From contig NZ_JZEF01000001.1 in assembly GCF_001013475.1 (NCBI RefSeq), positions 1,237,317-1,301,316 on the forward strand: 64,000 bases of DNA, read 5' to 3'. Shown here piece by piece: positions 37,948 through 46,828 of the stretch. The notes beneath the pieces are model-generated. The model had not been told where the DNA came from. It searched no databases and was given only the letters and a program-made list of their open reading frames with translations. The first letter of the stretch is position 1, and each line of letters opens with the position of its first letter. Source of the DNA: Xanthomonas arboricola pv. juglandis. GTDB lineage: Bacteria > Pseudomonadota > Gammaproteobacteria > Xanthomonadales > Xanthomonadaceae. The translations under genes and the position numbers were made by a program.

Positions 37948-38854
37948 TCTGCTGAAGCAGTTCCGACGTGATCTTCAGCTCCGCACTGTCTGCACCACGA
38001 AGGTGAATGAAGAACGATGCCAAGAACCCTGCCACACTGGACATGGCCACGACGGTCCCCACGCCAGGCAAGCGTTGCTGTTTTAGTTCGCGCCAGAACA
38101 GCGCACTACTGCTGGCAAGCCGCCCCCCTCCCTCATAGAACCTGGGCAGTAGCAGTTGCAGGTAACTCATGCCCGAACCCACAGGAAACTCAGAACCGGC
38201 GTCAATCGCCGCCAGCAGCGGTTCCAGTTCCGCGGCGTTCTGAATCCCCCTGAATTCGTTCAATGTGGACATGAAGCGCTTTTCCAGATCCGAGCGTGCG
38301 GCCTTCAACTGTTGCCGTTTCTCTTTGAGCTCGACCTGCCCGAACAAAACGACCGTGACCTTCACGCGGTCTCGCACCAGGCGATTGATGACCGACTTGA
38401 GCCAGGCAAACTCGTCACAGCTCAGCTCCTGGGCTTCATCGAAGATCAGAAAAAGGTGCCGGGCTTCCCCTGAGAGGGCCAGCAGAGCACGATGCACTTG
38501 GGTACGCTTGCCGGCCAAGTCTCTGGCGATCTTGGGCGCATAGTCGATCTGGTTGAGGATTTCCGAAAGTAAGCGCCCTTCGGCCGGATTGGTGTCTTCG
38601 ACCACCTCAAAGATCAGCACGCCGCAACCAGGCTTTTTTCGCTTCATTTCCACCAACAACAACTCGGCACATGAACTCTTACCCGACAGCGGCTGGGCGA
38701 AGAAGGCAATGGAACCCCTGCCCTTACGGCCAAGCGCCCAAACACGACCCAGGACGTCCTTGGCAGCAAGCGTAGGCAGCACCGCTCGCTCGATGATCAC
38801 CGGGTGCTCATCCCATACCTGATCACGCAAACGCAGTATTTCCTCAATAGTCAT
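37934..38854 (-). CDS. tnsC: TnsC/TniB-like AAA+ ATPase
   Basis: This is about 306 aa from the ATG at 38854 (MTIEEILRLRDQVWDEHP); a start 7 codons earlier is possible. The P-loop reads AFFAQPLSGKSSCAELL, with Ala in place of the first Gly, and the Walker B is HLFLIFDEAQELSCDE. It would regulate the transposase by ATP-dependent filament formation on target DNA. It overlaps tnsB upstream and tniQ downstream, so the genes are translationally coupled. Confidence 0.82.
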   Translation of the reverse strand: MTIEEILRLRDQVWDEHPVIIERAVLPTLAAKDVLGRVWALGRKGRGSIAFFAQPLSGKSSCAELLLVEMKRKKPGCGVLIFEVVEDTNPAEGRLLSEILNQIDYAPKIARDLAGKRTQVHRALLALSGEARHLFLIFDEAQELSCDEFAWLKSVINRLVRDRVKVTVVLFGQVELKEKRQQLKAARSDLEKRFMSTLNEFRGIQNAAELEPLLAAIDAGSEFPVGSGMSYLQLLLPRFYEGGGRLASSSALFWRELKQQRLPGVGTVVAMSSVAGFLASFFIHLRGADSAELKITSELLQQIDVI

Positions 38855-40829
38855 GACGGTCTCCGTTGAAGGCACCTATGTCATCCCACTGCATGTAGTG
38901 GGAACTTTTTGATTCGCTGGCCCGATCTAGCAGGTCCGTCACCGCGACCTCAGCCTGCTTCACCTGAGTGGAATTGGTGGGGGCGTCACCGGGCACATCG
39001 CGACGGGCGTTGTGATCGCCCACATGTCGCATGGCCGCCTTGGCCGGCTTGGATTTACTCTTGGCCCTGACATATTCGTCCGCCACCTTTTTCAAGAACG
39101 CGGCCACGACATCCTCGTTCCTGTCGTTCTCGATGTAGCCTTCGCGCAGGAGTTGATTGATTTGGCGCCGCAGATCGATCGAGTGATCGCTCCAGCGCCA
39201 GCGGCCACCGGCCTGGCAGGTGCCCAAGGGGCGCTGACGGCAGAACGCCTCAATGAATCGAATATTGGTCCGCGCGACATGCAGTTGTAGGTCGACCTGC
39301 TCATCCAACAGCGCCCAATCCTTCGCCATGGCCGGGTTCGTGTAGTCGACCTCCAGAAAAGAAAAGTAAGGGCGACGACCAGTGGCTTTGTTGCCCCGAA
39401 TTGGCACGGTGATGATCGACTTGGACAGATCTGCCTCGCCTTCCCGGAGCGGAGGTAGAAATGGAAACTGGTACTGATCGCGTTCGGGCCCGCAAATGAG
39501 CGCGTGCATGCGCTGGGCCGGGCTGGCCGCCAAGTTGGCTTTGCCCATTTTCTCGTTGAAGTTGCGCAACAGATTCGATACCAGGGTCACAATCTCGCGC
39601 TCTGACAGGATGCACGCGCGGGCAGCCTCTTCCGCCTTCTGTCGCCTAGGATCTTGTGGTCCAGCACCGGTGGTTTGAGGAAGCCGTTTAAAGCCTGCGC
39701 GTTCCAGTTCGTTGAAAACGCGCTCCACTAACTGGCGCCTGGCTGGAGTCTTTATTGGGCCAAAGTTCACCGCGCATCCGCTCAGCGACATCACACGTGA
39801 GACCAGTTCGTCAGCTAGATGGATGAGCGCATTGTCCAGCAACAGACAGTTGAATCCACACCAGCCGAAGCGGTCGTCCAGGTCGGCCAAAGGGCGCGTG
39901 GCCAGCTGACCGTCCTTGCGGTGGGCCCAGTCCGGTTCACCGAGTACGCCTGCGTGAAGCACGTCCATTGCATCGCCGACGTTGGCCGCCTCACGGAAGA
40001 TCACCTTGAAGGCCATGATCCAGCCCTTGTGGCGATCAACCAACAGCAAGAGCGTCATTCGGCCTGCATCCAGAAACCGGAAACCCTCAGGCGTCTCGAT
40101 CCTGACGGTGCCGATGCATCCCATGGCATGCTCGTCCATCTCGACGATGTCCATTGGCATACAGGCAACGAGGCGAGAGCCATGGCCATTGCCGGCTTTG
40201 GCTTTGGTCGCGGCCTTGTCCCCATACTGGGTAGCCACGATCGCGTCGTAGTGTTGGATCAGAAAGGCCTTGGTGAACCCCCGCACGGCCGTCGCCCCGC
40301 GCCGACGGGAGGTAAAAGGCCAGGACTGCATGTCGGGATCCTTGGCCTCGCATAGACGCAAGAATTCCATGTGGACGGACTTGTGTCGCACGCCCGCCTC
40401 GCCGCCGGGCTTTCGTTTGGCGTTGAGCAGCAAGTACGACTCCAATGCTGCGGCAATGTCGCTGTTCTGGCGTAGGAACTGCGCAAGTGCCCCCGCTAGC
40501 CCTTTGCTTTGATGCTTCGGCAAGGGCTTCCGTCGCTGCCGCGGCTGGATCTCCAAATAGGGCAGCAGCCCTACCCAGCCGATCGGCATGCCTCGCCCGT
40601 CAAGCGCGACACATTTGTCGTAGGCTCGATAGAACACCTCTCTCCAGATCGATTTGGCCTGCAACAGTTGCGTGATCCGTGAGCCGTGCACGTAGTCGGT
40701 AATGGCCTCCTTGAGCGAATAGAACCGCTTCGTCTCCGCCGCATCCAGGCCTTCCAGTGATGGCATGGCCCAGCTGGCGAGAACCAAACGCTCGGGAGGC
40801 GTCGTCTTCAGAGTCAGGCGGCTACCCAT
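38844..40829 (-). CDS. tnsB: TnsB/TniA-like DDE transposase (Mu-type integrase core)
   Basis: This 661-aa protein has the catalytic DDE residues: Asp in MDIVEMDEHAMG, Asp in CLLLDNALIHL, and Glu in QLVERVFNELERAGF. The N-terminal third is helical and would bind the transposon ends; the C-terminal tail (from about residue 600) is basic and probably contacts TnsC. The 8-base overlap with the upstream TnsA-like gene suggests coupled expression. Confidence 0.88.
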   Translation of the reverse strand: MGSRLTLKTTPPERLVLASWAMPSLEGLDAAETKRFYSLKEAITDYVHGSRITQLLQAKSIWREVFYRAYDKCVALDGRGMPIGWVGLLPYLEIQPRQRRKPLPKHQSKGLAGALAQFLRQNSDIAAALESYLLLNAKRKPGGEAGVRHKSVHMEFLRLCEAKDPDMQSWPFTSRRRGATAVRGFTKAFLIQHYDAIVATQYGDKAATKAKAGNGHGSRLVACMPMDIVEMDEHAMGCIGTVRIETPEGFRFLDAGRMTLLLLVDRHKGWIMAFKVIFREAANVGDAMDVLHAGVLGEPDWAHRKDGQLATRPLADLDDRFGWCGFNCLLLDNALIHLADELVSRVMSLSGCAVNFGPIKTPARRQLVERVFNELERAGFKRLPQTTGAGPQDPRRQKAEEAARACILSEREIVTLVSNLLRNFNEKMGKANLAASPAQRMHALICGPERDQYQFPFLPPLREGEADLSKSIITVPIRGNKATGRRPYFSFLEVDYTNPAMAKDWALLDEQVDLQLHVARTNIRFIEAFCRQRPLGTCQAGGRWRWSDHSIDLRRQINQLLREGYIENDRNEDVVAAFLKKVADEYVRAKSKSKPAKAAMRHVGDHNARRDVPGDAPTNSTQVKQAEVAVTDLLDRASESKSSHYMQWDDIGAFNGDRHDY

Positions 40830-41457
40830 GACGATGTGTCCGCAGCACGGTACCGGGACCCCACAGGTGGGTATCTACATCGCTTTCAATTTCGCGCGAA
40901 CGCAGCAGCGTGGCCACTGCGCCTGTGACCAGCGCGGTACTTTCGGTGGTTAGCTGCTGGCACAGATCCCGAACAGCTAAGTCGCCATGCTCTTCCAGCA
41001 GATGCCGGCAGCGAATGATCAGCGGGCCCAAGGAATGCGATCGGCACCGGTTGATCGTGGGAACGATCGCCCGCCAGCTCTGGACACGTACCTTGGCTGC
41101 GTTGAGCACCGCCAGGCTGACCAATCGCCGGCCCGCCACCGATGTCTTGTTGGCCTCAAGGGCCAGGTCGACGTCGAGCTCGGTACCCTCCAGCGTGGTG
41201 ACGGTAGCGAAGTGCCGCCGCCCCGGGTGCGGGTGCGCTCGCCCGTGGCGCAGGGGGGAATAGTCGACGAACGCCACATCCGGTGAACCTTCTAGGTAGA
41301 AGAAGGCCTCCAATTCGATGTCCGAACTCAGCGTTAGCGGGAGCGCCTGCGTGTCCTGCGGGGGGCTGACAAACCACAGGTTGTGGCCGCTGGCCCCTCT
41401 GGCACGCACGGAGGCCAGGTACTGGTTGCGCTTCTTTTGCGCCGGGGTCTTACCCAT
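40822..41457 (-). CDS. TnsA-like endonuclease (probable)
   Basis: This 211-aa protein is first in the operon, where tnsA stands in Tn7-like elements. The N-terminal part fits TnsA: a basic leader, then SSDIELEAFFYLEGSPDVAFVDYSP, quoted in parts, where the first Glu could be the metal-binding residue. The usual E-x-K is degenerate here (ELDVDLALEANKTSV), so cutting activity is uncertain. The C-terminal 100 residues are helical and may bind DNA or TnsC. Confidence rests more on position than on motif. Confidence 0.55.
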   Translation of the reverse strand: MGKTPAQKKRNQYLASVRARGASGHNLWFVSPPQDTQALPLTLSSDIELEAFFYLEGSPDVAFVDYSPLRHGRAHPHPGRRHFATVTTLEGTELDVDLALEANKTSVAGRRLVSLAVLNAAKVRVQSWRAIVPTINRCRSHSLGPLIIRCRHLLEEHGDLAVRDLCQQLTTESTALVTGAVATLLRSREIESDVDTHLWGPGTVLRTHRHG

Positions 41458-41503
41458 TAGGTTGCCCGCGCAGACCAGCGGCGGAAGGCAAGCGGGTGCG
41501 ACC

Positions 41504-41608
41504 TTGACCCGCGTGGCGGGAAGGGGTGTATAGTGTCTTCGGCATCAACAGGTCCTCCAAACGACCTGGCCTCAAGAGTCCGACCATTGCCGTGGCGGGC
41601 TCTTTTTT
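41504..41608 (+). ncRNA. Candidate small RNA or leader between tnsA and an unknown gene
   Basis: TTGACC (41504-41509) and TATAGT (41529-41534) could form a promoter with 19-bp spacing (or 17 bp to TGTATA). About 70 bases downstream is a hairpin AAGAGTCCG/CGGGCTCTT (41574-41604) followed by six T. An internal hairpin CAGGTC/GACCTG precedes it. The RNA would be about 70 nt and plus-strand. Expression is not shown. Confidence 0.35.
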
Positions 41609-41724
41609 GTGAATTAGTTTTTAATTCCAGTAGTGCTGGCGTACAGACTACTCGCAGGGAAGGTCGTCAGATCCAATCTCCTGCCGTGGTTTGATTTTCA
41701 ATCCTCGCCCGAAGAGCCCCGATC

Positions 41725-42837
41725 ATGGTGCTGGACTGTGCTAGCGGATTTCGTCAGATAGGCGCATGGGTATGGACCCGATACCTGTTGAAGTCGTTGG
41801 AATGCGACGTCGAGTGGTTGAATCGAACTCTGCTTTTGCCCTGCGAGGGCTTCACCGGGGCGATCTATGAGGGGCTGACACCTCGGGTCTTCGAAGAGAT
41901 CCACAACGCGGGCAAGAACCCCGACGGCGCCTATTGGAAAGAGATCAAGGACAAGACCAAGAAGTTCAACCTGCTCGAACGGGTATGTGAACGTGTGCCG
42001 GCGTCACGCGCTTGGTTGCTGCGCGATTTCAACCGCTACATGCAGCTTGATCCGCCCTCATTGTTGGACTCACGCGAGCAGTTGCTGGTTTACACCAACT
42101 CGCGAGGTCTTCTGCTGGTGCCTGGGCGCGTTATGGCCGCCGTGAAGCACCTGGATCCGGCGCTATACGCCGATCTTGAGCACCGATGCACCAGCGCGCT
42201 GATTAAAGCGGCTACCCCCAGCACACTGCTCTTTGCCATCGCCTTTCTGCATGAGGTCACCTGGCGCAGGCACCGGGGGACACAAGAGGCAAGGGAATTA
42301 GCTGACAACGCGGTTACCGCATTCTCCGCCTCAATGCACGAACGCGCCTTCGAAGACGGCCAGCGACTGGGCGAACAGCTTCGACCTTACTTGCAAGACG
42401 CCGTGGCCAATGTCTCGGTATGGGGTGACCGATCCGCGCCTTCAAAGCTCCCTCGGGCACTGGGAGACCTTTGGGTACTGCCTTTCCTGATGAGGAAAAA
42501 CCAGGACATGCTCGATGCCTGCGCTTGCCTACATGCGGCCGGTGAAGCATGGTACGAACGAATCGATCATCCGTTGCCTGAGCGCTACCGGGATGGCGCC
42601 CTGGAGGTGACAACTGAGGGCTTGACCTCATATACACCCGCCCATGCGAGCATCGAAGCGGCGCTCATTGCGCTGCGATTGGAGTTGCTCAAAACACATG
42701 GGGATATCTCGCTCGAATACAATCAGTCGCTCCTGATCACGACAGGCACTAACCACATCGCATATGAAAGGCTGCCCGGCGATTCACGGGCTAGTAGGAA
42801 CACCCGTTCGCCTCGTTTATCCTCGCGTGCACAATAG
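41725..42837 (+). CDS. Hypothetical protein within the transposition locus
   Basis: This is a 370-aa soluble, helix-rich protein with no recognised domain (LLERVCERVPASRAWLLRD near residue 80). It lies between the TnsA-like gene and the second TniQ-like gene, on the opposite strand to both, and its 3' end overlaps the TniQ-like gene by 47 bases. It could be cargo or a transposition accessory. Confidence 0.65.
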   Translation: MVLDCASGFRQIGAWVWTRYLLKSLECDVEWLNRTLLLPCEGFTGAIYEGLTPRVFEEIHNAGKNPDGAYWKEIKDKTKKFNLLERVCERVPASRAWLLRDFNRYMQLDPPSLLDSREQLLVYTNSRGLLLVPGRVMAAVKHLDPALYADLEHRCTSALIKAATPSTLLFAIAFLHEVTWRRHRGTQEARELADNAVTAFSASMHERAFEDGQRLGEQLRPYLQDAVANVSVWGDRSAPSKLPRALGDLWVLPFLMRKNQDMLDACACLHAAGEAWYERIDHPLPERYRDGALEVTTEGLTSYTPAHASIEAALIALRLELLKTHGDISLEYNQSLLITTGTNHIAYERLPGDSRASRNTRSPRLSSRAQ

Positions 42838-44216
42838 GCATAGAAATCGCCGCACGCTGGCGCGACCCGTACTCACGCTCCAGATTCTTAACTGCACACT
42901 CCGCACGCATCTTAGCTAGTGCCGGCTCTTGCAATGCGTCATAACTTTCCGTGCAGTGAGCCGAAATCAACTGCCATTTCTCCTCCTCGGTAAGGCGTGA
43001 AACTTCACAGAGTTCCGAAAAATCGACGTCATTGATGTTTTGCCAGAGTATCGCCGGTGTTTCCCCATTTGTCCTGGACGCTTCCCAACTCCGAAAGCTC
43101 GTGGGCAACTTATTTGCTAGCCACCCTAATAGCTCATCCGGATCGCTTCTCAAGAAGGTCGCAATGGAACTTGTCAGACTTGCCTTTTCAAGGACGTAGG
43201 ATCCGAAGGATCGCTCGGCGGTGCTCCTAAGGCCCCACGCGTCCCAGAGTTCGTAGGGAAGCTTCTCGTGTGCGCGGTCAATGCGGCACATCTCCCACAC
43301 CACAAACCCGTTTCCGATGCAACAAAGCTTATGTATGGTTCGAGCAAGAAGCTGCCCTATCATTTTTGTTCTGAACACCTCCCGAGAAGTGGCAATACAC
43401 GTAAGGTGATCGCAATACCGTCCAAGGAGCCAGGCACCCGCACGCAACTGGGCACTTTGATGGATGACGGTACGACTTTCCTTCTCGATCGAGCAAGTTT
43501 CTGCGGCACGGGTGGTTTTCTTAACACTATGGATGGAGGGCTGTCCCCGCTCATTGAGAGCGACTTTGATAGCGGCAAAGCTCGGTACAAAAGGGAGCTT
43601 CTCGGAAAATTGTCTATCGGGCTCTAACATCGCTGTTGTAGCTTCCTTGACCCCCGGGAGCCGGCCTCGCCTGTCAATCGATCCCGTCATCATGGAGTGA
43701 ATCGGCGCGCAAGCATTCATTGCCACAAAAAGCTCTTGATAAGTTCGTGAAATCCGCCGCCGGATGCGCTGATTCGCGCATATATCGGTCATATCGGCTG
43801 CCAAAAGAGAGCCGCCGCAGACACTGCAGCTAAATGCTGGGCGGGGCAAGGCAGCGCTGTACTTCATCCCCCTCCCGCAGATCGGGCAGTGCGAGGTCAG
43901 TCGTCGTTCGTGATAAGGACAGAACTCAATATAATTCAGCTGACCGACCGTGAAGTGCATTCCAAGCGCGACGCATTCTGTGCAGAAGCGGAGACGTTTG
44001 TTTTCCCATGCCCAATATGGGTAGTCCTTTAGCGTCAAGAAATTCGACTCAATCAAGTACTCGCCTAGCTGCCCTTGCTGGATTGGCCACCAATACTTGT
44101 GCGCCTGGTCGCGCAACTCACTCACTACGCTGGCATAGTCGATTCGGTCTGGTTTACGGGATTTCTGATTTTTCTCGCTGCCCTGAAGGTCACGCATTAA
44201 CTGAAGTGGGCCTTTT
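42791..44216 (-). pseudogene. TniQ-like gene, 3' part (split by IS3-family insertion)
   Basis: This is the larger fragment of a second TniQ-like gene. It has zinc-ligand clusters FCTECVALGMHF, FCPYHERRLTSHCPICGRG and FSCSVCGGSL. The 5' part lies at 45421-45527 beyond the IS. Joining across the 3-base target duplication (TTT) restores an uninterrupted frame: the upstream part ends ...LGWFAA and continues KGPLQLMRDLQGSEK. A downstream ATG at 44197 could still start a truncated protein lacking the N-terminus. Confidence 0.8.
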
Positions 44217-44285
44217 GCGACGTCCCCCCAATTTTGAGTAGCCCCTCAGTTTGGAGTCCAATTCCCTACCCCAAGGAGATTGGAC

Positions 44286-44549
44286 GTGAAGAAGCGTTTT
44301 ACCGAAGAGCAGATCATCGGCTTCCTGCGCGAAGCCGAAGGCGGCGTGGCGATCAAGGATCTGTGCCGGCGCCATGGCTTCAGCGAGGCCTCGTACTATC
44401 TGTGGCGTAGCAAGTTCGGCGGCATGAGCGTGCCCGATGCCAAGCGGCTCAAGGACCTTGAGGCCGAGAACGCGCGGCTGAAGAAGTTGCTGGCCGAGCA
44501 GTTGTTCGAGAACGACCTGATCAAGGATGCGTTGCGAAAAAAGTGGTGA
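44286..44549 (+). CDS. IS3-family transposase OrfA
   Basis: This is an 87-aa helix-turn-helix and leucine-zipper protein ([16 protein letters not shown], then [20 protein letters not shown]). It starts at GTG 44286 with AAGGAG upstream. The heptamer A-AAA-AAG lies in frame at 44537-44543, just before its stop, so a programmed -1 shift can fuse it to OrfB as in other IS3 elements. Confidence 0.92.
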   Translation: MKKRFTEEQIIGFLREAEGGVAIKDLCRRHGFSEASYYLWRSKFGGMSVPDAKRLKDLEAENARLKKLLAEQLFENDLIKDALRKKW

Positions 44550-45388
44550 GCGCACCGGCGCGTCGTATGCTGGTGCGCGAGTGGATCGGGCGTGGTGCCA
44601 GCGAGCGTCGTGCGCTGGCAGTGATCGGCATGAGCGCCAGCGCGCTGCGCTATTGCCCACGCCAAGACCGCAACGGCGAACTGCGCGAGCGCATTCTTGC
44701 GCTGGCGCATCGCCATCGTCGCTATGGCGTGGGGATGATCTATCTCAAACTGCGACAGGAAGGGCGCATCGTGAACTACAAACGCGTGGAGCGGTTGTAC
44801 CGCGAACAGCAGCTACAGGTCCGACGGCGCAAGCGCAAAAAAGTGCCAATAGGCGAGCGTCAGCCGCTGCTGCGGCCAGCGCAGGCCAACCAGGTGTGGT
44901 CGATGGACTTCGTGTTCGACCGCTCCGCCGAAGGCCGAGTGATCAAGTGTCTGGTGATCGTGGACGACGCAACGCACGAAGCGGTCGCCATCGAGGTGGA
45001 GCGCGCGATCTCTGGGCACGGGGTTGCGCGCGTCCTGGATCGGTTGGCACACAGTCGCGGCCTGCCGCAGGTGATCCGCACCGACAACGGCAAGGAGTTT
45101 TGCGGTAAGGCAATGGTCGCCTGGGCGCATGCCCGTGGCGTGCAGTTGCGGCTGATCCAACCAGGCAAACCGAACCAGAACGCCTACGTCGAATCCTTCA
45201 ACGGCCGGCTACGCGATGAATGCCTCAACGAGCACTGGTTCCCGACGTTGCTGCACGCGCGCACCGAGATCGAACGCTGGCGACGCGAATACAACGAGGA
45301 CCGACCCAAGAAAGCAATTGGCGGCATGACGCCGGCTGCGTATGCCCAACATCTGGCAAACACCGATATCATTAACCCGGGACTCTAA
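44543..45388 (+). CDS. IS3-family transposase OrfB (DDE catalytic part)
   Basis: This frame codes for about 281 aa in the -1 frame relative to OrfA. The rve-type core has Asp in VWSMDFVFD, Asp in IRTDNGKEF and Glu in [14 protein letters not shown], plus the HTH_21-like region [15 protein letters not shown]. The catalytic residues are all present, so the element may be active as an OrfAB fusion. Confidence 0.93.
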   Translation: MVSAPARRMLVREWIGRGASERRALAVIGMSASALRYCPRQDRNGELRERILALAHRHRRYGVGMIYLKLRQEGRIVNYKRVERLYREQQLQVRRRKRKKVPIGERQPLLRPAQANQVWSMDFVFDRSAEGRVIKCLVIVDDATHEAVAIEVERAISGHGVARVLDRLAHSRGLPQVIRTDNGKEFCGKAMVAWAHARGVQLRLIQPGKPNQNAYVESFNGRLRDECLNEHWFPTLLHARTEIERWRREYNEDRPKKAIGGMTPAAYAQHLANTDIINPGL

Positions 45389-45420
45389 ACCAAGCCGCTA
45401 CTCAGGGCGGGGGGATGTCG

Positions 45421-45527
45421 TTTGCTGCGAACCAGCCCAATTTGTTGAGAAATGCATATGTTGATTCTCCAGGTAGCAAGGCGCCGCGCACCCAGGGTAT
45501 GTACAGCTCAAACTTCTCATCGCTCAA
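45421..45527 (-). pseudogene. TniQ-like gene, 5' part
   Basis: The frame starts at TTG 45527, with GGAGAAGG just upstream, and encodes about 35 residues (DEKFELYIPWVRGALLPGES, then TYAFLNKLGWFAA). The LLPGES-type motif is the usual TniQ N-terminal signature. It ends at the IS3 insertion and joins in frame to the 3' part at 44216. It is too short for automatic gene callers. Confidence 0.7.
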
Positions 45528-45904
45528 GGCCCTTCTCCAAGCATGACTTGGAAAAATTGTTGATCGATTTATCTAGAAATTCAGGGGATCGGAAAAGTCA
45601 CAGCTTTGACGTTCACCTCAGAATAGTCACAGGTTTCCCTGTTTCGTTGTTACAGTGATATTGGATCCAAACCAAACCCTCGAAAATCGATAAGTGATTG
45701 TTTTGTATAGCATGAGAGGATGGGAACGTGCTCACAGGTTTGCCGAGCCCGGTTGGCCTATCAATGTGTCAGTTTTTTAAATTCGTGTCCTTTTTGTTTG
45801 GATCATGCTCCTCATTGATTTTGAAGGGCTTTTTCCCTCCTGCGAGACACGATCTTAAGTGACGTCTGGGTGCTCTCCGCACAGTCAGCACGGCACCATG
45901 GCTT
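45528..45904. other. AT-richer non-coding stretch with phased repeats
   Basis: No gene is supported. It holds the inverted 16-mer and AGTCACAG pair (45592-45632), another TCACAGGTTTG near 45732, and T-rich tracts around 45770-45835. The layout before the kfrA/int remnant mirrors the region before the intact kfrA/int module. Confidence 0.45.
45592..45632 (+). repeat. 16-bp inverted partner and two AGTCACAG sites 29 bp apart
   Basis: GAAAAGTCACAGCTTT (45592-45607) is the exact reverse complement of 14662-14677. AGTCACAG occurs at 45596-45603 and 45625-45632, the same 29-bp period and orientation as at 14694 and 14723. It lies 65 bases upstream of the TniQ-like start. Confidence 0.6.
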
Positions 45905-46133
45905 GCGTGGGATCAGGGAGCCGCTTTGCCGCAACTTTGCCTAGAGCGCACGGGTTTTGGATGCTTGGGCTGACTCCGTCCAAAATGTTGCTGCCAGGCT
46001 GCTTCGAGTGCTGCGGGCAGATCTTTCAATTTGACCAGTTGTGCCTCAAGCGCATCAGCGCGTGCCTGCTGGATCGTGAGGTCTTGGCAGAGCTCGGAAA
46101 CATTGCCTTGTGCGCGTTCTAGCGCTTGCTCAA
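45905..46133 (-). pseudogene. kfrA-like gene remnant (3' part only)
   Basis: This stretch aligns by eye to the 3' end of the KfrA-like gene (15490-15712) with well over 80% identity, including the shared run TGCTTCGAGTGCTG. It is cut off at about 46133 and joined directly to the middle of an integrase gene. The 5' part of kfrA, the divergent promoter and the first half of int are deleted. Confidence 0.8.
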
Positions 46134-46727
46134 ATTACGAAGAAGACCGCGATCACCAGGCTCGAGCTCGAGGCCATGCTGGCCACCTGCGACGATAGCT
46201 TAGAAGGCATCCGTGACCGCGCCCTCCTCTGCTTTGGCTTTTCCAGTGGCGGGCGTCGGCGCAGTGAAGTTGCAGCGGCCGATATGCGTGATCTCCGCAA
46301 AACCGGCGACGGCGGCTACATCTATCGCCTGGAGCACTCAAAGACACAGCAGGCCGGCGCAACCTCAGACTCCACGCCTGACAAGCCCATCGTTGGGCGT
46401 AGTGCTGAAGCGCTTGCTGCCTGGCTCGCGGCAGCCAACATCACGCAGGGGCCGCTGTTTCGGAGGCTCTGGAAAGATCGGGTGGGACCCGCCCTACTCC
46501 CAGGGTCGATCGCCACCATCGTCAAGCGCCATGCAGCCATGGCAGGACTAGAGGGGGATTTTGGCGGGCACAGTCTGAGGTCGGGGTTCGTCACCGAAGC
46601 TGGCAAGCAAGGTGTCCCACTGCCGGCGGTGATGGCTATGACCGAACATCGCTCTGTGGCAACGGTTCTGGGGTACTTTCAGGCAGGTGCCGCAGAAGAC
46701 AATCCGGCGGCTCGCCTTCTCAAGTAG
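46134..46727 (+). pseudogene. Tyrosine recombinase remnant (catalytic half)
   Basis: About 195 codons match the C-terminal part of the 16.5-kb integrase, from KKTAIT onward. The catalytic residues are kept (GGRRRSEVAAADM, GGHSLRSGFVTEAG, MTEHRSVATVLGYF), but the core-binding N-terminus is gone. A frame starting at 46110 adds a few residues from the joined kfrA DNA. It is probably inactive. Confidence 0.85.
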
Positions 46728-46828
46728 CCCTATCTCCCAAGCTCGGCCTGCGAATGCCGCTCATCGTATGTGCTCCCTTTCCCTTCGGGAACTGCAGCCC
46801 CAGTCTGCTTGCCAGAGGCTACAAGGGC

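Larger units (their letters stand above)
44217..45420 (+). mobile_element. IS3-family insertion sequence (IS407-like)
   Basis: The element is about 1.2 kb. The ends are inverted repeats: left GCGACGTCCCCCC...GAGTAGC, right complement CGACATCCCCCC...GAGTAGC. Both flanks carry TTT (44214-44216 and 45421-45423), which fits a 3-base target duplication; removing the element with one TTT restores the TniQ-like frame. It encodes OrfA and OrfB with a slippery AAAAAAG at 44537-44543. Confidence 0.85.

Noticed and set aside
14662..45607. A single 31-kb transposon bounded by the 16-bp inverted pair
   Set aside because: No direct target duplication was found, and the second AGTCACAG site at 45625 would lie outside the element, so I report the repeats without claiming one element.
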